DNA from: Ponticaulis sp.
GTDB taxonomy: Bacteria; Pseudomonadota; Alphaproteobacteria; Caulobacterales; Hyphomonadaceae
NCBI GenBank assembly: GCA_002692725.1
Contig: NZLU01000042.1
Coordinates: 1 to 64,000 of the forward strand
Length of the DNA: 64,000 nt
Direction: 5' to 3'
In this document: positions 27,839 through 37,589 of the stretch, piece after piece
Layout of the letters: the number at the start of each line of letters is the position of its first letter
How positions within the stretch are numbered: the stretch's first letter is position 1
Made by a program: the position numbers and the translations under genes
Notes under the pieces: generated by a model
What the model saw: only the letters and a program-made list of their open reading frames with translations
The model's database searches: none
Told to the model about the DNA's origin: nothing

Positions 27839-28060
27839 ATGGAAACATTCGTAAATGGCGCTGTGTTTGGCGGGGCGATCGCTGCGGTAATCATTCTGGT
27901 TGGCGTGTTCATGCGGCCAACACTCAAATGTTCGGAATGCGGCACGCCGTTACCGAAATTTCGCAAGCCCGCAAGCTTTCATCAGGGTATGTGGGGCGGT
28001 TATACCTGCCAGAATTGCGGCGCGGAACTCGACGCTAAAGGCCAGAAAAAAGACGCCTGA
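27839..28060 (+). CDS. Small membrane protein with zinc ribbon
   Basis: 73 residues. One membrane helix at about 8-27 (FGGAIAAVIILVGVFM), then a zinc ribbon with CSECG and CQNCG separated by 23 residues and a basic tail. ATG 27839 has the site GGGAGGATAG immediately upstream; an in-frame ATG at 27803 is less likely. Such membrane-anchored ribbons are common small proteins without assigned function. Stands just upstream of the rplU leader on the same strand. Confidence 0.7.
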   Translation: METFVNGAVFGGAIAAVIILVGVFMRPTLKCSECGTPLPKFRKPASFHQGMWGGYTCQNCGAELDAKGQKKDA

Positions 28061-28159
28061 AGGGCTGGATAAGCGCGCTAGGGAAAACACACTTGCGCGT
28101 TCTACCGAAAAGGGCGGACTGAATCGCATCAGAACACGCTGAAAATGCGTCACATCACA

Positions 28160-28187
28160 TTGACTCACGCCCTCGGATGTGTAATTT
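28160..28187 (+). promoter_or_regulatory. Sigma-70-like promoter of rplU-rpmA
   Basis: TTGACT at 28160-28165 and TAATTT at 28182-28187, separated by 16 bases. A small hairpin CCGGT...ACCGG follows in the leader at about 28200-28215. Confidence 0.55.
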
Positions 28188-28247
28188 GCCGCGCTTTCGG
28201 ACCGGTGAGCAACCGGCACAACCCCAGTTTCAAAGAGGATCTGCGCA

Positions 28248-28982
28248 ATGTACGCAGTCATCAAGACGGGCGGCAAGCAATATAAAGTTGCCGCAAATGA
28301 CGAGATCGTTGTCGAGAAGATCGACGGCAATTCTGGCGACCAGTACGCGTTTGAAGACGTGCTGATGATTGGCGATGGCGACAAGGTCACCGTTGGTACG
28401 CCGGGCCTCAAAGGCGCTGCTGTTGTTGCTGAAGTTGTCGAGCAGGGCAAAGGTGACAAAGTCATCATCTTCAAAAAGCGCCAGCGTTCGACCTATAAGC
28501 GCAAGAATGGCCACCGCCAGCTTCAGACGACTGTGAAGATCACTGAGATCGTTGCAAAAGGTTTCGATGCCTCTTCTCTGAAGAAAGCATCTGCGAAGAA
28601 GGCTGAGCCGGCCGCTGAAGAAGCGCCGAAAGCCAAAAAAGCTGCACCGAAAAAAGCTGAAGCTGCTCCTGAAGTGAAAGAGGAAGCACCTAAGGCCAAA
28701 AAAGCTGCGCCGAAAACGGAAGAAGCGAAAGCTGAAGCCAAGCCAGCAGCTGAAAAGAAAGCGCCGGCCAAGAAGGCAGCCGCGAAAGCTGACGACCTCA
28801 CCCAGCTGAAAGGTGTTGGCCCGGCTTACGCGAAAAAGCTGAACGAAGCAGGGATAACCTCCTTCGCACAACTGGCTGAATTGACACCGGAAGGCGTCAC
28901 AGAGCTGGAAGAAAAACTGAACGCTGCCGGTCGCGTCGAGCGTGACGGCTGGATCGAACAGGCAAAAGAACTTGCGAAATAA
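28248..28982 (+). CDS. rplU: Ribosomal protein bL21 with C-terminal HhH extension
   Basis: 244 residues, against about 100-105 for the bare protein. Residues 1-103 are canonical bL21 (YAVIKTGGKQYKV, FKKRQRSTYKRKNGHRQ). Residues about 110-180 are a lysine/alanine/glutamate-rich linker like histone H1 tails ([11 protein letters not shown]). Residues about 182-244 form a helix-hairpin-helix domain with LTQLKGVGPAYAKKLNEAG, of a kind that binds nucleic acid backbone. Extended bL21 proteins occur in alphaproteobacteria. ATG 28248 is preceded by AGAGGA. bL27 follows after 46 bases, as in most bacteria. Confidence 0.95.
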   Translation: MYAVIKTGGKQYKVAANDEIVVEKIDGNSGDQYAFEDVLMIGDGDKVTVGTPGLKGAAVVAEVVEQGKGDKVIIFKKRQRSTYKRKNGHRQLQTTVKITEIVAKGFDASSLKKASAKKAEPAAEEAPKAKKAAPKKAEAAPEVKEEAPKAKKAAPKTEEAKAEAKPAAEKKAPAKKAAAKADDLTQLKGVGPAYAKKLNEAGITSFAQLAELTPEGVTELEEKLNAAGRVERDGWIEQAKELAK

Positions 28983-29028
28983 GCCTATTTAAGGCATTTG
29001 ACGCATTCGGATTTGAAGGAGTGGCCTT

Positions 29029-29298
29029 ATGGCTCACAAAAAATCAGGCGGCTCATCCCGTAACGGTCGCGATTCAGAGAGCAAACGCCTTGGCGTGAAG
29101 AAGTTTGGTGGCGAGAACGTCGTCCCAGGCAACATTCTCATTCGCCAGCGTGGCACGAAATACTATCCCGGCACCAATGTCGGCATGGGTAAAGATCATA
29201 CGCTCTTCGCGAAAGTCGAAGGCAAGGTTGAGTTCCGCAAGAAGCGTGACAACCGCCAGTATGTATCTGTCATGCCGGTCGCGGACGCAGCTGAGTAA
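29029..29298 (+). CDS. rpmA: Ribosomal protein bL27
   Basis: 89 residues, full family length. Starts [15 protein letters not shown] and contains [25 protein letters not shown] and [11 protein letters not shown], all diagnostic. Its N-terminus reaches the peptidyl transferase centre of the 50S subunit. Preceded by GGAG in AAGGAGTGGCC. Second gene of the rplU-rpmA unit and followed by a strong terminator. Confidence 0.97.
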   Translation: MAHKKSGGSSRNGRDSESKRLGVKKFGGENVVPGNILIRQRGTKYYPGTNVGMGKDHTLFAKVEGKVEFRKKRDNRQYVSVMPVADAAE

Positions 29299-29357
29299 GC
29301 CGGCCGCACGGGCTGCCGGCAGGTGGCCCCCGCTCATGAGAGCATGGTGACAAGACC

Positions 29358-29384
29358 AGGGAGGCCACGAGGCCTCCCTTTTTC
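29358..29384 (+). terminator. Rho-independent terminator after rpmA
   Basis: Stem AGGGAGGCC (29358-29366), loop ACGA, stem GGCCTCCCT (29371-29379), followed by TTTTT. Perfect 9-bp stem. Confidence 0.92.
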
Positions 29385-29419
29385 GTTTTCAGGCATATGA
29401 AGCCAGAGCAGGTATCACC

Positions 29420-29941
29420 ATGGCAAAAACTCTTCAGACAAAGCGCCTGGTCCTAAGGCCGCTCGCAGCTGTGGATTCGACATGGCTGACAGACTATTGG
29501 CGTTTGCCGGAACTCTATCGGATGGCGGCAAGCATTCCGCCCGATGTCGACGAAGATTTCGCGCGCCAGCGGATCGTTGACGCGAATGAAGGCGAACAGG
29601 CCATCACAAGCATTGCGCGGATGATCGAGCTCGACGAACAGCGCGTTGGCCTTATCAGTCTTCAGCGCTCGACCAGCCGCGAAGCCTATAATCTCGGCTA
29701 TTCGGTTCACCCGGATCACTGGGGACAGGGCATCGCCACCGAAGCAGGAACGGCCCTTCTGAACTGGACTGATGGGTTTGTGACGCCGCGTTTTTACATT
29801 TCCGGATATTTTGCCGACAATCCGACCTCTGGCAAAGTGCTCACCAAATTAGGTTTTCTGCCATGTTGGCGGGAAGACGTCTTCAGCCGGGGACGAAATG
29901 AATATGTCGACCATATATTCATGTCCCGCATGGCGGAGTAA
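29420..29941 (+). CDS. GNAT-family acetyltransferase
   Basis: 173 residues, of the RimJ/RimL-like group: starts LQTKRLVLRPLAAVD, has LGYSVHPDHWGQGIATEAG with the acetyl-CoA-binding G-x-G-x-A loop and a late GKVLTKLGF. Substrate unknown; members acetylate ribosomal protein N-termini, small molecules or peptides. Ends 9 bases before obgE on the same strand, so it is probably the first gene of that transcript. Confidence 0.85.
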   Translation: MAKTLQTKRLVLRPLAAVDSTWLTDYWRLPELYRMAASIPPDVDEDFARQRIVDANEGEQAITSIARMIELDEQRVGLISLQRSTSREAYNLGYSVHPDHWGQGIATEAGTALLNWTDGFVTPRFYISGYFADNPTSGKVLTKLGFLPCWREDVFSRGRNEYVDHIFMSRMAE

Positions 29942-31000
<1,059 letters not shown>

Positions 31001-31002
31001 CA

Positions 31003-32142
31003 ATGACGCCCAAACTTGAGGCCGCGAAGCGGATTGTCATCAAGATCGGCTCCTCTCTGATCCTCAATCGGTCTGAGGGTCAGGTGCGGATGGAGTGGAT
31101 GACGTCTCTCGGGGCCGATGTCGCGGAGCTGCTGGCCGCGGGCAAAGAAGTACTCATCGTTTCCTCCGGTGCCGCCGCACTTGGCCGGGGCTGGGCCACG
31201 GCTCACCGGCAATTCACCTATAAGGATATGTCGACCCTTTCCACGCGCCAGGCAGCGTCTGCGATCGGCCAGCCCAAACTCATGTCGGCCTTCAACCAGG
31301 CCTTCACCTCCCATGATGTCCCTGTGGCGCAGGCGCTCTTAACCCTTGAGGATACCGAACGCCAATCACGCTGGCTCAATGCGCGGGCCACCCTGTTTGA
31401 ATTAATGAGTATCGGCGTCGTGCCGGTCATCAACGAAAACGACACGGTTGCGACATCGGAAATTCGCTATGGCGATAATGATCGCCTCGCCGCGCGCGTT
31501 GCCCAAATGGTGGAAGCCGATCTTCTGATCCTGCTATCCGATATAGATGGTCTCTATACGGATGATCCGAGAAATAATCCGGATGCAGAACACTTGCCCG
31601 AAATCAACGCCGTCACACCAGAGATTCGCGGTTTTGCTGGCGGGGCTAACAGCAAAGCCGGTGTCGGGACTGGCGGCATGGCAACCAAGCTCGATGCGGC
31701 GGATATCGCGTTGAGTGCAGGCTGCTCCACGGTCATCACACTCGGGTTTTCTGATCGCCCAATCGCGCAATTGAGAAACGGTGGCCGCGCCACCTGGATT
31801 TTGTCGGAAACCACACCACAGGCCGCTCGCCGAAGCTGGTTGTCAGGCCATCTCACACCGGAAGGGTCGGTCACGGTGGATGCGGGCGCCGAAAAAGCGC
31901 TGCGCTCAGGTGCCAGCCTCTTGCCCGTGGGTATAACATCGGTGACAGGGAGTTTCGTACGGGGCGCCCCCATCGCCGTCCGCAATCAATCTGGCAAGGT
32001 GATCGCCAAGGGTGTTTCCGCCTACACCGCCAGCGAAATCGAACAGATTAAAGGCCTGCAGTCGAGCGAAGTGTCAGACCGGCTTGGATATCCCGCGCGG
32101 GCCAACGTCATCCATCGCGACGACATGGTGGTCCAAGGCTAA
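31003..32142 (+). CDS. proB: Glutamate 5-kinase
   Basis: 379 residues. Amino acid kinase domain at about 1-260 (RIVIKIGSSLILN, VSSGAAALGR, VIPVINENDTVA, FGAGTGGMATKLDAA type element GVGTGGMATKLDAA) and PUA domain at about 285-370 (GSVTVDAGAEKAL). First step of proline synthesis from glutamate, with feedback inhibition by proline in the family. Conventional alphaproteobacterial position just after obgE. ATG 31003, gap to obgE 2 bases. Confidence 0.95.
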   Translation: MTPKLEAAKRIVIKIGSSLILNRSEGQVRMEWMTSLGADVAELLAAGKEVLIVSSGAAALGRGWATAHRQFTYKDMSTLSTRQAASAIGQPKLMSAFNQAFTSHDVPVAQALLTLEDTERQSRWLNARATLFELMSIGVVPVINENDTVATSEIRYGDNDRLAARVAQMVEADLLILLSDIDGLYTDDPRNNPDAEHLPEINAVTPEIRGFAGGANSKAGVGTGGMATKLDAADIALSAGCSTVITLGFSDRPIAQLRNGGRATWILSETTPQAARRSWLSGHLTPEGSVTVDAGAEKALRSGASLLPVGITSVTGSFVRGAPIAVRNQSGKVIAKGVSAYTASEIEQIKGLQSSEVSDRLGYPARANVIHRDDMVVQG

Positions 32143-32214
32143 GCGCCAGAACTGGTTTCCGCTACTCATCGGTCTAGCTCAGCGTGCAGATGAAGCCGCC
32201 AAAGGTCTGCCCCC

Positions 32215-32766
32215 ATGCTCTCACCTTTCTTTCGCACAATCGGCCTTGCCGCATTGCTGGTCCTTTTGTCAGCTTGCGCCTCCGCACCTACAAACCCGCT
32301 TACTTCCGCCCAGGCGCAATCCCTTCTCCCCGAGCGTGACCTTGTCGGCAAAAGCGTCGGGCGAGGCGAGTTCTCAGCGATCAATGGCACAGCGCGCAGC
32401 TTCACCGCCTATCTCGATGGCAGCTGGGATGGTGAAACCCTCACTCTGGTCGAGGATTTCGAATATGATGACGGCCAGAAGGACAGAAAAACCTGGCGGC
32501 TCACCAAGCTGCCATCGGGCGAGTACTCCGGCACGCGGGAAGACGTGATCGGTACGGCGCGCGGCTATCTAGACGGACCAACCTTCCGGCTCGAATACAA
32601 AATCCGACTTCAGAATGAAGATGGCGAGCCCGGTATGACGGTCACCTTTAAAGACGTTCTGGCACTTCGCCCGGATGACGTGATCGTCAACACGGCTACG
32701 ATTGGCAAATGGGGCTTCAAGGTTGGCGAAGTCAATCTGACTATCACACCAGCACCGGACTCTTGA
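32215..32766 (+). CDS. DUF3833-like lipoprotein
   Basis: 183 residues. Signal peptide with lipobox LLSAC at about residue 20, mature start ASAPTNPLTSA. The remainder shows the pattern of the DUF3833 family: GRGEFSAINGTARSFTAYL, TLTLVEDFEYDDG, TWRLTKLPSGEYSGTREDVIG and FTFKDVL-like VTFKDVLALR. The family is predicted to be envelope lipoproteins of unknown role. It starts 72 bases after proB. Confidence 0.75.
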   Translation: MLSPFFRTIGLAALLVLLSACASAPTNPLTSAQAQSLLPERDLVGKSVGRGEFSAINGTARSFTAYLDGSWDGETLTLVEDFEYDDGQKDRKTWRLTKLPSGEYSGTREDVIGTARGYLDGPTFRLEYKIRLQNEDGEPGMTVTFKDVLALRPDDVIVNTATIGKWGFKVGEVNLTITPAPDS

Positions 32767-32819
32767 GAGGCGGGCCACGTCGCTTGCCAGACCGCTGAAT
32801 TTGCGGCACTTGCTGCAGA

Positions 32820-33443
32820 ATGAGCCTCATCCTTCCCGGTCCTTATAAAGGCCTCCGCATTGGCCTGTTTGGCGGGACCTTCAACCCTGCGCATTCCGGG
32901 CATCGGCATTTGGCGGATCTCGCCCTGCAACGCCTTCAGCTCGACTGGATCTGGTGGATCCCGGCCGCAGGGAACCCTTTAAAATCAAAAGGAAACTCCT
33001 TTGACTCTCGGTTTGCCAGTGCCGTCCGCATGGCTGACCATCCCCGTATGCGGGTCACGGATATCGAGGTTCAACTGGGCACGCGCTATAGCTATGACAC
33101 GCTGAGAGCCCTTTTGCCGCGCGTTAAAGGCGGCGAGTTTGTCTGGCTGATGGGCGCAGATAATCTGCGGAATTTCCATAAATGGGGGCATTGGGATGAT
33201 CTGGCACAATTGGTACCCATCGCTGTCATCGCGCGTCCCGGGGATGCCCGGCTCGCCCGGTTGTCGAAATTCGCCCATCGCTTCAGCGATTTCCGCCTGC
33301 CCTCACACGCCGCAGCAGCCCTGACCAAACACGAACTCCCCGCCTGGAGCTATCTGCCCACACAGCTGCATACAGCCTCTTCCACGCACATCCGGCGCCA
33401 GACGCGGGCACGGAATCCGTTTCGTCCCAAACCGCAACATTAA
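32820..33443 (+). CDS. nadD: Nicotinate-nucleotide adenylyltransferase
   Basis: 207 residues. Nucleotidyltransferase motif GLFGGTFNPAHSGH (ATP-binding T/H-x-G-H) at about 13-26, then DWIWWIPAAGNPLK, FVWLMGADNL and the C-terminal SSTHIRRQ, equivalent to the I-S-S-T-x-I-R motif. Makes deamido-NAD in NAD biosynthesis. Lies upstream of rsfS, the order common in bacteria. Confidence 0.94.
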   Translation: MSLILPGPYKGLRIGLFGGTFNPAHSGHRHLADLALQRLQLDWIWWIPAAGNPLKSKGNSFDSRFASAVRMADHPRMRVTDIEVQLGTRYSYDTLRALLPRVKGGEFVWLMGADNLRNFHKWGHWDDLAQLVPIAVIARPGDARLARLSKFAHRFSDFRLPSHAAAALTKHELPAWSYLPTQLHTASSTHIRRQTRARNPFRPKPQH

Positions 33444-33523
33444 ATATCATATTGGCCTTTTGTCGGATGGCACGAATTGTGATATTCAGAGGCTTGTCTG
33501 AAACAGTTAAGAAAGGTCAGCTT

Positions 33524-33919
33524 TTGGACGTGAGCACAAATTCCGCGCCGTCATCTCACGGTGCAGGAGCCGGGGAAGAGTTTCCACCATTGGAATCCCT
33601 CATCATTGCAGCGCTTGATGATGACAAGGCAGAAGACGTCACCGTTATCGATCTCGACGGAAAGTCATCCATCGCCGATACCATGATCATCGCGTCTGGC
33701 CGCTCCGCACGACATGTGAGTTCCATCGCTGACCACCTCGTTCGCAAACTCAAGGAAAAAGGTTTTGGCCGTGCCCAGGTTGAGGGTCTGTCCAATGCCG
33801 ATTGGGTTCTGATCGATGCCGGCGATGTTGTGGTTCATCTCTTCCGCCCTGAAGTGCGCGAGTTTTATCAGCTCGAACGCATTTGGGCCGGATCATCCCA
33901 CATCACTGAGGCGCACTAA
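33524..33919 (+). CDS. rsfS: Ribosome silencing factor RsfS
   Basis: About 131 residues. The DUF143 core is clear: LESLIIAALDDDKAEDVTVIDL, SSIADTMIIASGRSARHVSSIA, VEGLSNADWVLIDAGDVVVHLF and REFYQLERIW. It binds uL14 and blocks subunit joining during starvation. The open frame extends to TTG 33452; TTG 33524 is chosen because AAAGG lies 7 bases before it and the resulting length fits the family. GTG 33530 is an alternative. Confidence 0.92.
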   Translation: MDVSTNSAPSSHGAGAGEEFPPLESLIIAALDDDKAEDVTVIDLDGKSSIADTMIIASGRSARHVSSIADHLVRKLKEKGFGRAQVEGLSNADWVLIDAGDVVVHLFRPEVREFYQLERIWAGSSHITEAH

Positions 33920-33929
33920 AAGTTTCGTT

Positions 33930-33988
33930 CATCCCTGCGCAGGCAGGGTTCTGGTCCATGCATCCGGATTCCCGCATTCGCGGGAGTG
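33930..33988. repeat. Two short palindromes between rsfS and rlmH
   Basis: CCCTGC-GCAG-GCAGGG at 33933-33948 and TCCCGC-ATTC-GCGGGA at 33970-33985. The surrounding text (ATTCCCGC, GCGGGAGTGA) resembles intergenic repeat elements widespread in alphaproteobacterial genomes; a copy number cannot be judged from one window. Confidence 0.5.
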
Positions 33989-34007
33989 AGCATACTTACA
34001 CCCGACC

Positions 34008-34472
34008 ATGAGAATCACCCTCCTCACCATCGGCAAAATCAAAAAAGGTCCGGAACGAGACCTCGTGGATGATTATCTGTCCCGTGCCCGAAAACTCGGT
34101 CGCCAGCTCGGTGTGCGCGATGTGCAGGAGGTCGAGCTTGAGGCGGGCGGTCGTCAGGCCGACGAATGCGCCGCGCTGCTGGAAAAGATTCCGGCTGGCG
34201 CGACCATCTTGTTGCTCGATGAGCGCGGGCAGAACTGGACCTCTACGGCCTTTTCAGACCACCTCGAAAAGCTGAAGGATCAGGGTTGCCCGGATCTGGT
34301 GTTCATGATTGGCGGGGCTGATGGCTTCACCGACGAGGTGAAAACTCAGTATCGGGATAAAATCTGCTTCGGCTCGATGACCTGGCCGCACAAGCTGGTG
34401 CGGGTCCTCGCCGCTGAGCAGATCTATCGCGCGCTCAGTCTCATGGCCGGCACGCCCTATCACCGGGAGTGA
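34008..34472 (+). CDS. rlmH: 23S rRNA (pseudouridine1915-N3)-methyltransferase
   Basis: 154 residues, full family length. SPOUT methyltransferase with LTIGKIKKGPERDLVDDYLSRA, ILLLDERGQNWTS, FMIGGADGF (trefoil-knot SAM loop) and the C-terminal MTWPHKLVRVLAAEQIYRA and GTPYHRE. Methylates position 1915 in helix 69 of 23S rRNA. It follows rsfS as in most bacteria. Confidence 0.96.
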   Translation: MRITLLTIGKIKKGPERDLVDDYLSRARKLGRQLGVRDVQEVELEAGGRQADECAALLEKIPAGATILLLDERGQNWTSTAFSDHLEKLKDQGCPDLVFMIGGADGFTDEVKTQYRDKICFGSMTWPHKLVRVLAAEQIYRALSLMAGTPYHRE

Positions 34473-34477
34473 TGGAG

Positions 34478-34840
34478 ATGTTCAATCGATCTCTCCTCCC
34501 CTGTCCATGCTGCGGTTTCGAAACACTCTCAGAACGCGGCGAATATGAAATCTGCCGGGTGTGTTGGTGGGAAGATGACGGCCAGAACGACACAAATGCC
34601 GATCAGATTTTAGGTGGGCCGAATGGTCGGTACTCTCTGACGGACGCACGGAATAATTTTCGCGACCACGGCTATATGTATGATCTGGAGGACGCGATCG
34701 AGATCGTGAAACATCCGAGCGCCGAACGTCGCACCCTGATCAATTACTGCCTCTCGGTCGTGAGAGGCGAAGAAAAATTGGATAAAACGCTGTTCGAAAG
34801 CCTTCGCCTCTCCGATGAGATCGCGCAGGAGCTGGATTAG
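34478..34840 (+). CDS. CPCC-family cysteine-rich protein
   Basis: 120 residues. Starts with the family signature LLPCPCCGFETLSERGEYEICRVCWWEDDGQND, with four cysteines as CPCC plus C-x2-C that probably bind zinc. No catalytic function known. Start: ATG 34478 is preferred over GTG 34469 and ATG 34472 because GGGAG lies 8 bases upstream; the upstream codons overlap the rlmH stop. Same strand and immediately after rlmH. Confidence 0.8.
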   Translation: MFNRSLLPCPCCGFETLSERGEYEICRVCWWEDDGQNDTNADQILGGPNGRYSLTDARNNFRDHGYMYDLEDAIEIVKHPSAERRTLINYCLSVVRGEEKLDKTLFESLRLSDEIAQELD

Positions 34841-34896
34841 CTTTGGTTCGACGCGTGATTGCCCTGCCCTTATTAATACCCGGTTTGGAAAGACTC

Positions 34897-36105
34897 ATGT
34901 ATTCTGGCGGGATGAGATCAAGTCGGGCCCTTCTCATTGCAGGACTGTCAGCCATCAGCCTATCCGGGCTGCCTTTCAGCGCGCAGGATTCTGTGACGCA
35001 GGAAGAGCTCGAAGCCTATGAAAAGCAACTCGAAACCGACCAGCTGGCACTGGACGCCATCAAGGCGGCTGAAGATGTCGCACGCGCCGATTTGTCCGTC
35101 ATTAACCGGCAATTGCTCGCCGCCGCTCAGGAGAGCACGCGCCGCGAAGAACAGGCGAGCCGCATTGAAAAGCGACTGATTGACCTGCAGGTTCGTGAGC
35201 GCGCCGCCCGGGATCAATTGCTGGCCGACCGCAAAGGTCTGAAAGATCTGCTCGCCGCCCTGGTCGCCGCCTCCCGAAAGCAGCCCCCTGCCCTGGCGAC
35301 TCATCCCGATAACGCCACACAGGCCATCCGGTCTGCCATCATCATGCGGGATATGGCCGACGATCTTGAAGCCCGATCCAAAACGCTCGCGACTGAAATT
35401 CGGCAGTATGCCGATCTGCTTGATGCTGTCGAACGCGAGAATGTACTCCTATCTGCCGAAGAAGATATCCTCGCTGAGAAACGTCAGGAAATCACCGAAC
35501 TCGCTGCCATTAAACGCGCCGCCTATGAAGACATTTCCGGTGAGGCCGAAACCCTGCGCAAACGTGTCGACGCGCTGGCCCGTAAAGCGGAAAACGTCCG
35601 TACATTGCTGGCGAGCCTTGAGGCCAATGCGCCGGCTGCCCCCAGTCGCAAACCGGCCGATCTGCGGGCGCCCTCGCCATCGACCTCCTCGCCCGGGCGC
35701 AGCCCAATCAGCGTGGCTGTGCTCGAACGTCTTGGCCTTCCGGCTACAGGTCAGCTTGTCCAGTCTTTCGGAGATGAGCTGCCAACAGGGCGAAAAGCCG
35801 AAGGCATTACGCTGCGCACACGTGCATCAGCCCAGGTCGTTGCCCCCTCAGATGCGGTCATAGAATATGCAGGACCTTTCCGCAGTTACGGAAAAATGTT
35901 GATCTTGCGAACAGGTGATGGCTACCATATCGTATTATATGGTCTGTCTGACGTTTATACGACATTAGGCCAGTCGGTTCTCGCCGGAGAACCGATCGGA
36001 AGGATGACCGCCCGCACGGATGTATCTCCTGATCTTCACATGGAGCTGCGACGGGATGGAACGCCAGAAGACCCACAAAAGTGGATGTCCCGCGGTGCCG
36101 GATGA
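34897..36105 (+). CDS. EnvC-like murein hydrolase activator
   Basis: About 402 residues. Export signal near the N-terminus (ALLIAGLSAISLSGLPFSA), long coiled coil (about 40-265) and a C-terminal LytM domain (about 285-400). The LytM domain ends with DLHMELRRDG but lacks the first zinc ligand of active M23 peptidases: GITLRTR stands where an H-x-G-x-D motif would be. This fits the EnvC group, which activates amidases at division rather than cutting peptidoglycan. ATG 34897 follows GGAAAG; an internal ATG 34912 also gives a signal peptide. ctpA follows after 25 bases. Confidence 0.8.
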   Translation: MYSGGMRSSRALLIAGLSAISLSGLPFSAQDSVTQEELEAYEKQLETDQLALDAIKAAEDVARADLSVINRQLLAAAQESTRREEQASRIEKRLIDLQVRERAARDQLLADRKGLKDLLAALVAASRKQPPALATHPDNATQAIRSAIIMRDMADDLEARSKTLATEIRQYADLLDAVERENVLLSAEEDILAEKRQEITELAAIKRAAYEDISGEAETLRKRVDALARKAENVRTLLASLEANAPAAPSRKPADLRAPSPSTSSPGRSPISVAVLERLGLPATGQLVQSFGDELPTGRKAEGITLRTRASAQVVAPSDAVIEYAGPFRSYGKMLILRTGDGYHIVLYGLSDVYTTLGQSVLAGEPIGRMTARTDVSPDLHMELRRDGTPEDPQKWMSRGAG

Positions 36106-36130
36106 GCCAGGGACAAGAGAGGAGAGAGCC

Positions 36131-37456
36131 ATGCGCTCGTGGATTATGGGTAGTGCTGTTGGAACAGCCCTCGGCCTGACGGCAATCGGTGTCACATCGC
36201 TTGTCTGGACCGCCAATGGGGCCAGCAGCGAACGCGAACAGATCTACCAGCAACTTGACCTCTTTGCAGAAATCCTCGCCCGCGTAGACAGCGAATATGT
36301 TGTCGACGTTGACGAAAGCGACGCCATGAAATCAGCCATTAACGGCATGCTGGCTTCGCTCGATCCACACTCCAGCTATCTTGCTGCCGACGACTATGAG
36401 AGCATGCAGGTTCAGACTAGCGGCGAATATGGTGGCCTCGGCATCGAAGTGACGTCTGATGATGGCTATGTGAAGATCATCTCTCCGATTGACGATTCTC
36501 CGGCCAGCCGCGCTGATATCCGCGCCGGCGATCTCATCTCAGCCATTGACGGTACCTCAATTGTGGGTCTGCCGCTGAACGATGCGATCAAGGATATGCG
36601 CGGCGAAGTCGGCACAGACATCACCATCACAATTATTCGGGCTGAGGCTGAAGAACCGATCGAAGTGACGCTGACCCGTGAAATCATCCGGCCGAAATCG
36701 GTTGAGCATGAAATCATGGACGAGGATATCGGCTATCTTCGCATCTCTGCCTTCAATGAGCGCACAACCGATCTTCTGAAAGAATCTCTGTCGGAACTTG
36801 AATCAGAATTGGGCAACAAACCGGCGGGTCTCATCCTCGATTTGCGCAACAATCCGGGCGGCTTGCTCGACCAGGCGGTGTCTGTGTCCAGCATGTTCCT
36901 CGACTCGGGTGAAGTCGTTTCCACACGTGGACGCGATCCGCGCGATATTGAACGCTATAACGCAGACCGCGGTGAGCGCTTCAAGGAAGTGCCGATTATT
37001 GTGCTTATCAATGGCGGGTCCGCTTCGGCCGCTGAAATCGTCGCCGGTGCGCTCCAGGATAAAGGTCGCGCCAAACTGCTTGGCATGACGTCTTTCGGGA
37101 AAGGCTCGGTTCAGACCGTGATCCCGCTCAGCGCTCAACGCGGTGCGCTGCGCCTCACCACCGCGCGCTATTACACGCCATCTGGTCGGTCCATTCAGTC
37201 CACCGGTATTGAGCCGGACTATGAAGTCTCTCAGCGCATTGTGACCGAGGAAGACCTCGAAGCCATGCGCCGTTTCTCCGAGGCTGATCTGCCGAACGCG
37301 CTCGACAATGATGCTGGCGTCGAACGCGGCGAAGTCCATCTTCCCGCAGAAATGCCGCCGGAAGACTATGAGGGTGACGATTATCAGCTGGACAAGGCGA
37401 TCGAACGTCTGCGCTCCATCACGCTGACCAGCCTGGGTACAACCAACGCCGGTTAA
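36131..37456 (+). CDS. ctpA: Carboxy-terminal processing protease (S41)
   Basis: 441 residues. N-terminal membrane anchor or signal (GTALGLTAIGVTSLVW), a PDZ domain at about 100-185 (YGGLGIEVTSDDG, PASRADIRAGDLISAIDG), and a protease domain with the Ser/Lys dyad in INGGSASAAE and SFGKGSVQT. Periplasmic protease that trims C-termini of envelope proteins. Start ATG 36131 is supported by AGAGGAGAG upstream; an earlier ATG at 36020 overlaps envC. The pairing with envC is conserved in alphaproteobacteria. Confidence 0.93.
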   Translation: MRSWIMGSAVGTALGLTAIGVTSLVWTANGASSEREQIYQQLDLFAEILARVDSEYVVDVDESDAMKSAINGMLASLDPHSSYLAADDYESMQVQTSGEYGGLGIEVTSDDGYVKIISPIDDSPASRADIRAGDLISAIDGTSIVGLPLNDAIKDMRGEVGTDITITIIRAEAEEPIEVTLTREIIRPKSVEHEIMDEDIGYLRISAFNERTTDLLKESLSELESELGNKPAGLILDLRNNPGGLLDQAVSVSSMFLDSGEVVSTRGRDPRDIERYNADRGERFKEVPIIVLINGGSASAAEIVAGALQDKGRAKLLGMTSFGKGSVQTVIPLSAQRGALRLTTARYYTPSGRSIQSTGIEPDYEVSQRIVTEEDLEAMRRFSEADLPNALDNDAGVERGEVHLPAEMPPEDYEGDDYQLDKAIERLRSITLTSLGTTNAG

Positions 37457-37484
37457 TCCCCCCTCTCCAGAGCCTTAAAAATTT

Positions 37485-37517
37485 AATTGCCGGGTGAAAC
37501 GCATATACCCGGCAATT
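37485..37517 (+). terminator. Hairpin after ctpA
   Basis: Perfect 11-bp stem AATTGCCGGGT (37485-37495) with ACCCGGCAATT (37507-37517), 11-base loop, weak T run and TTTTT 12 bases later. Probable terminator or attenuator before the deacetylase gene. Confidence 0.6.
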
Positions 37518-37589
37518 TCTGCCTATTTTTGCGAAACGTTAAGAGTTGTGAGGAACAACAGGCAGGACGTCTAATTTCCTGGTGCCCCA

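Noticed and set aside
34897..36105. Active M23 endopeptidase
   Set aside because: The first zinc ligand of the H-x-G-x-D motif is missing, so the LytM domain is taken as EnvC-type activator.
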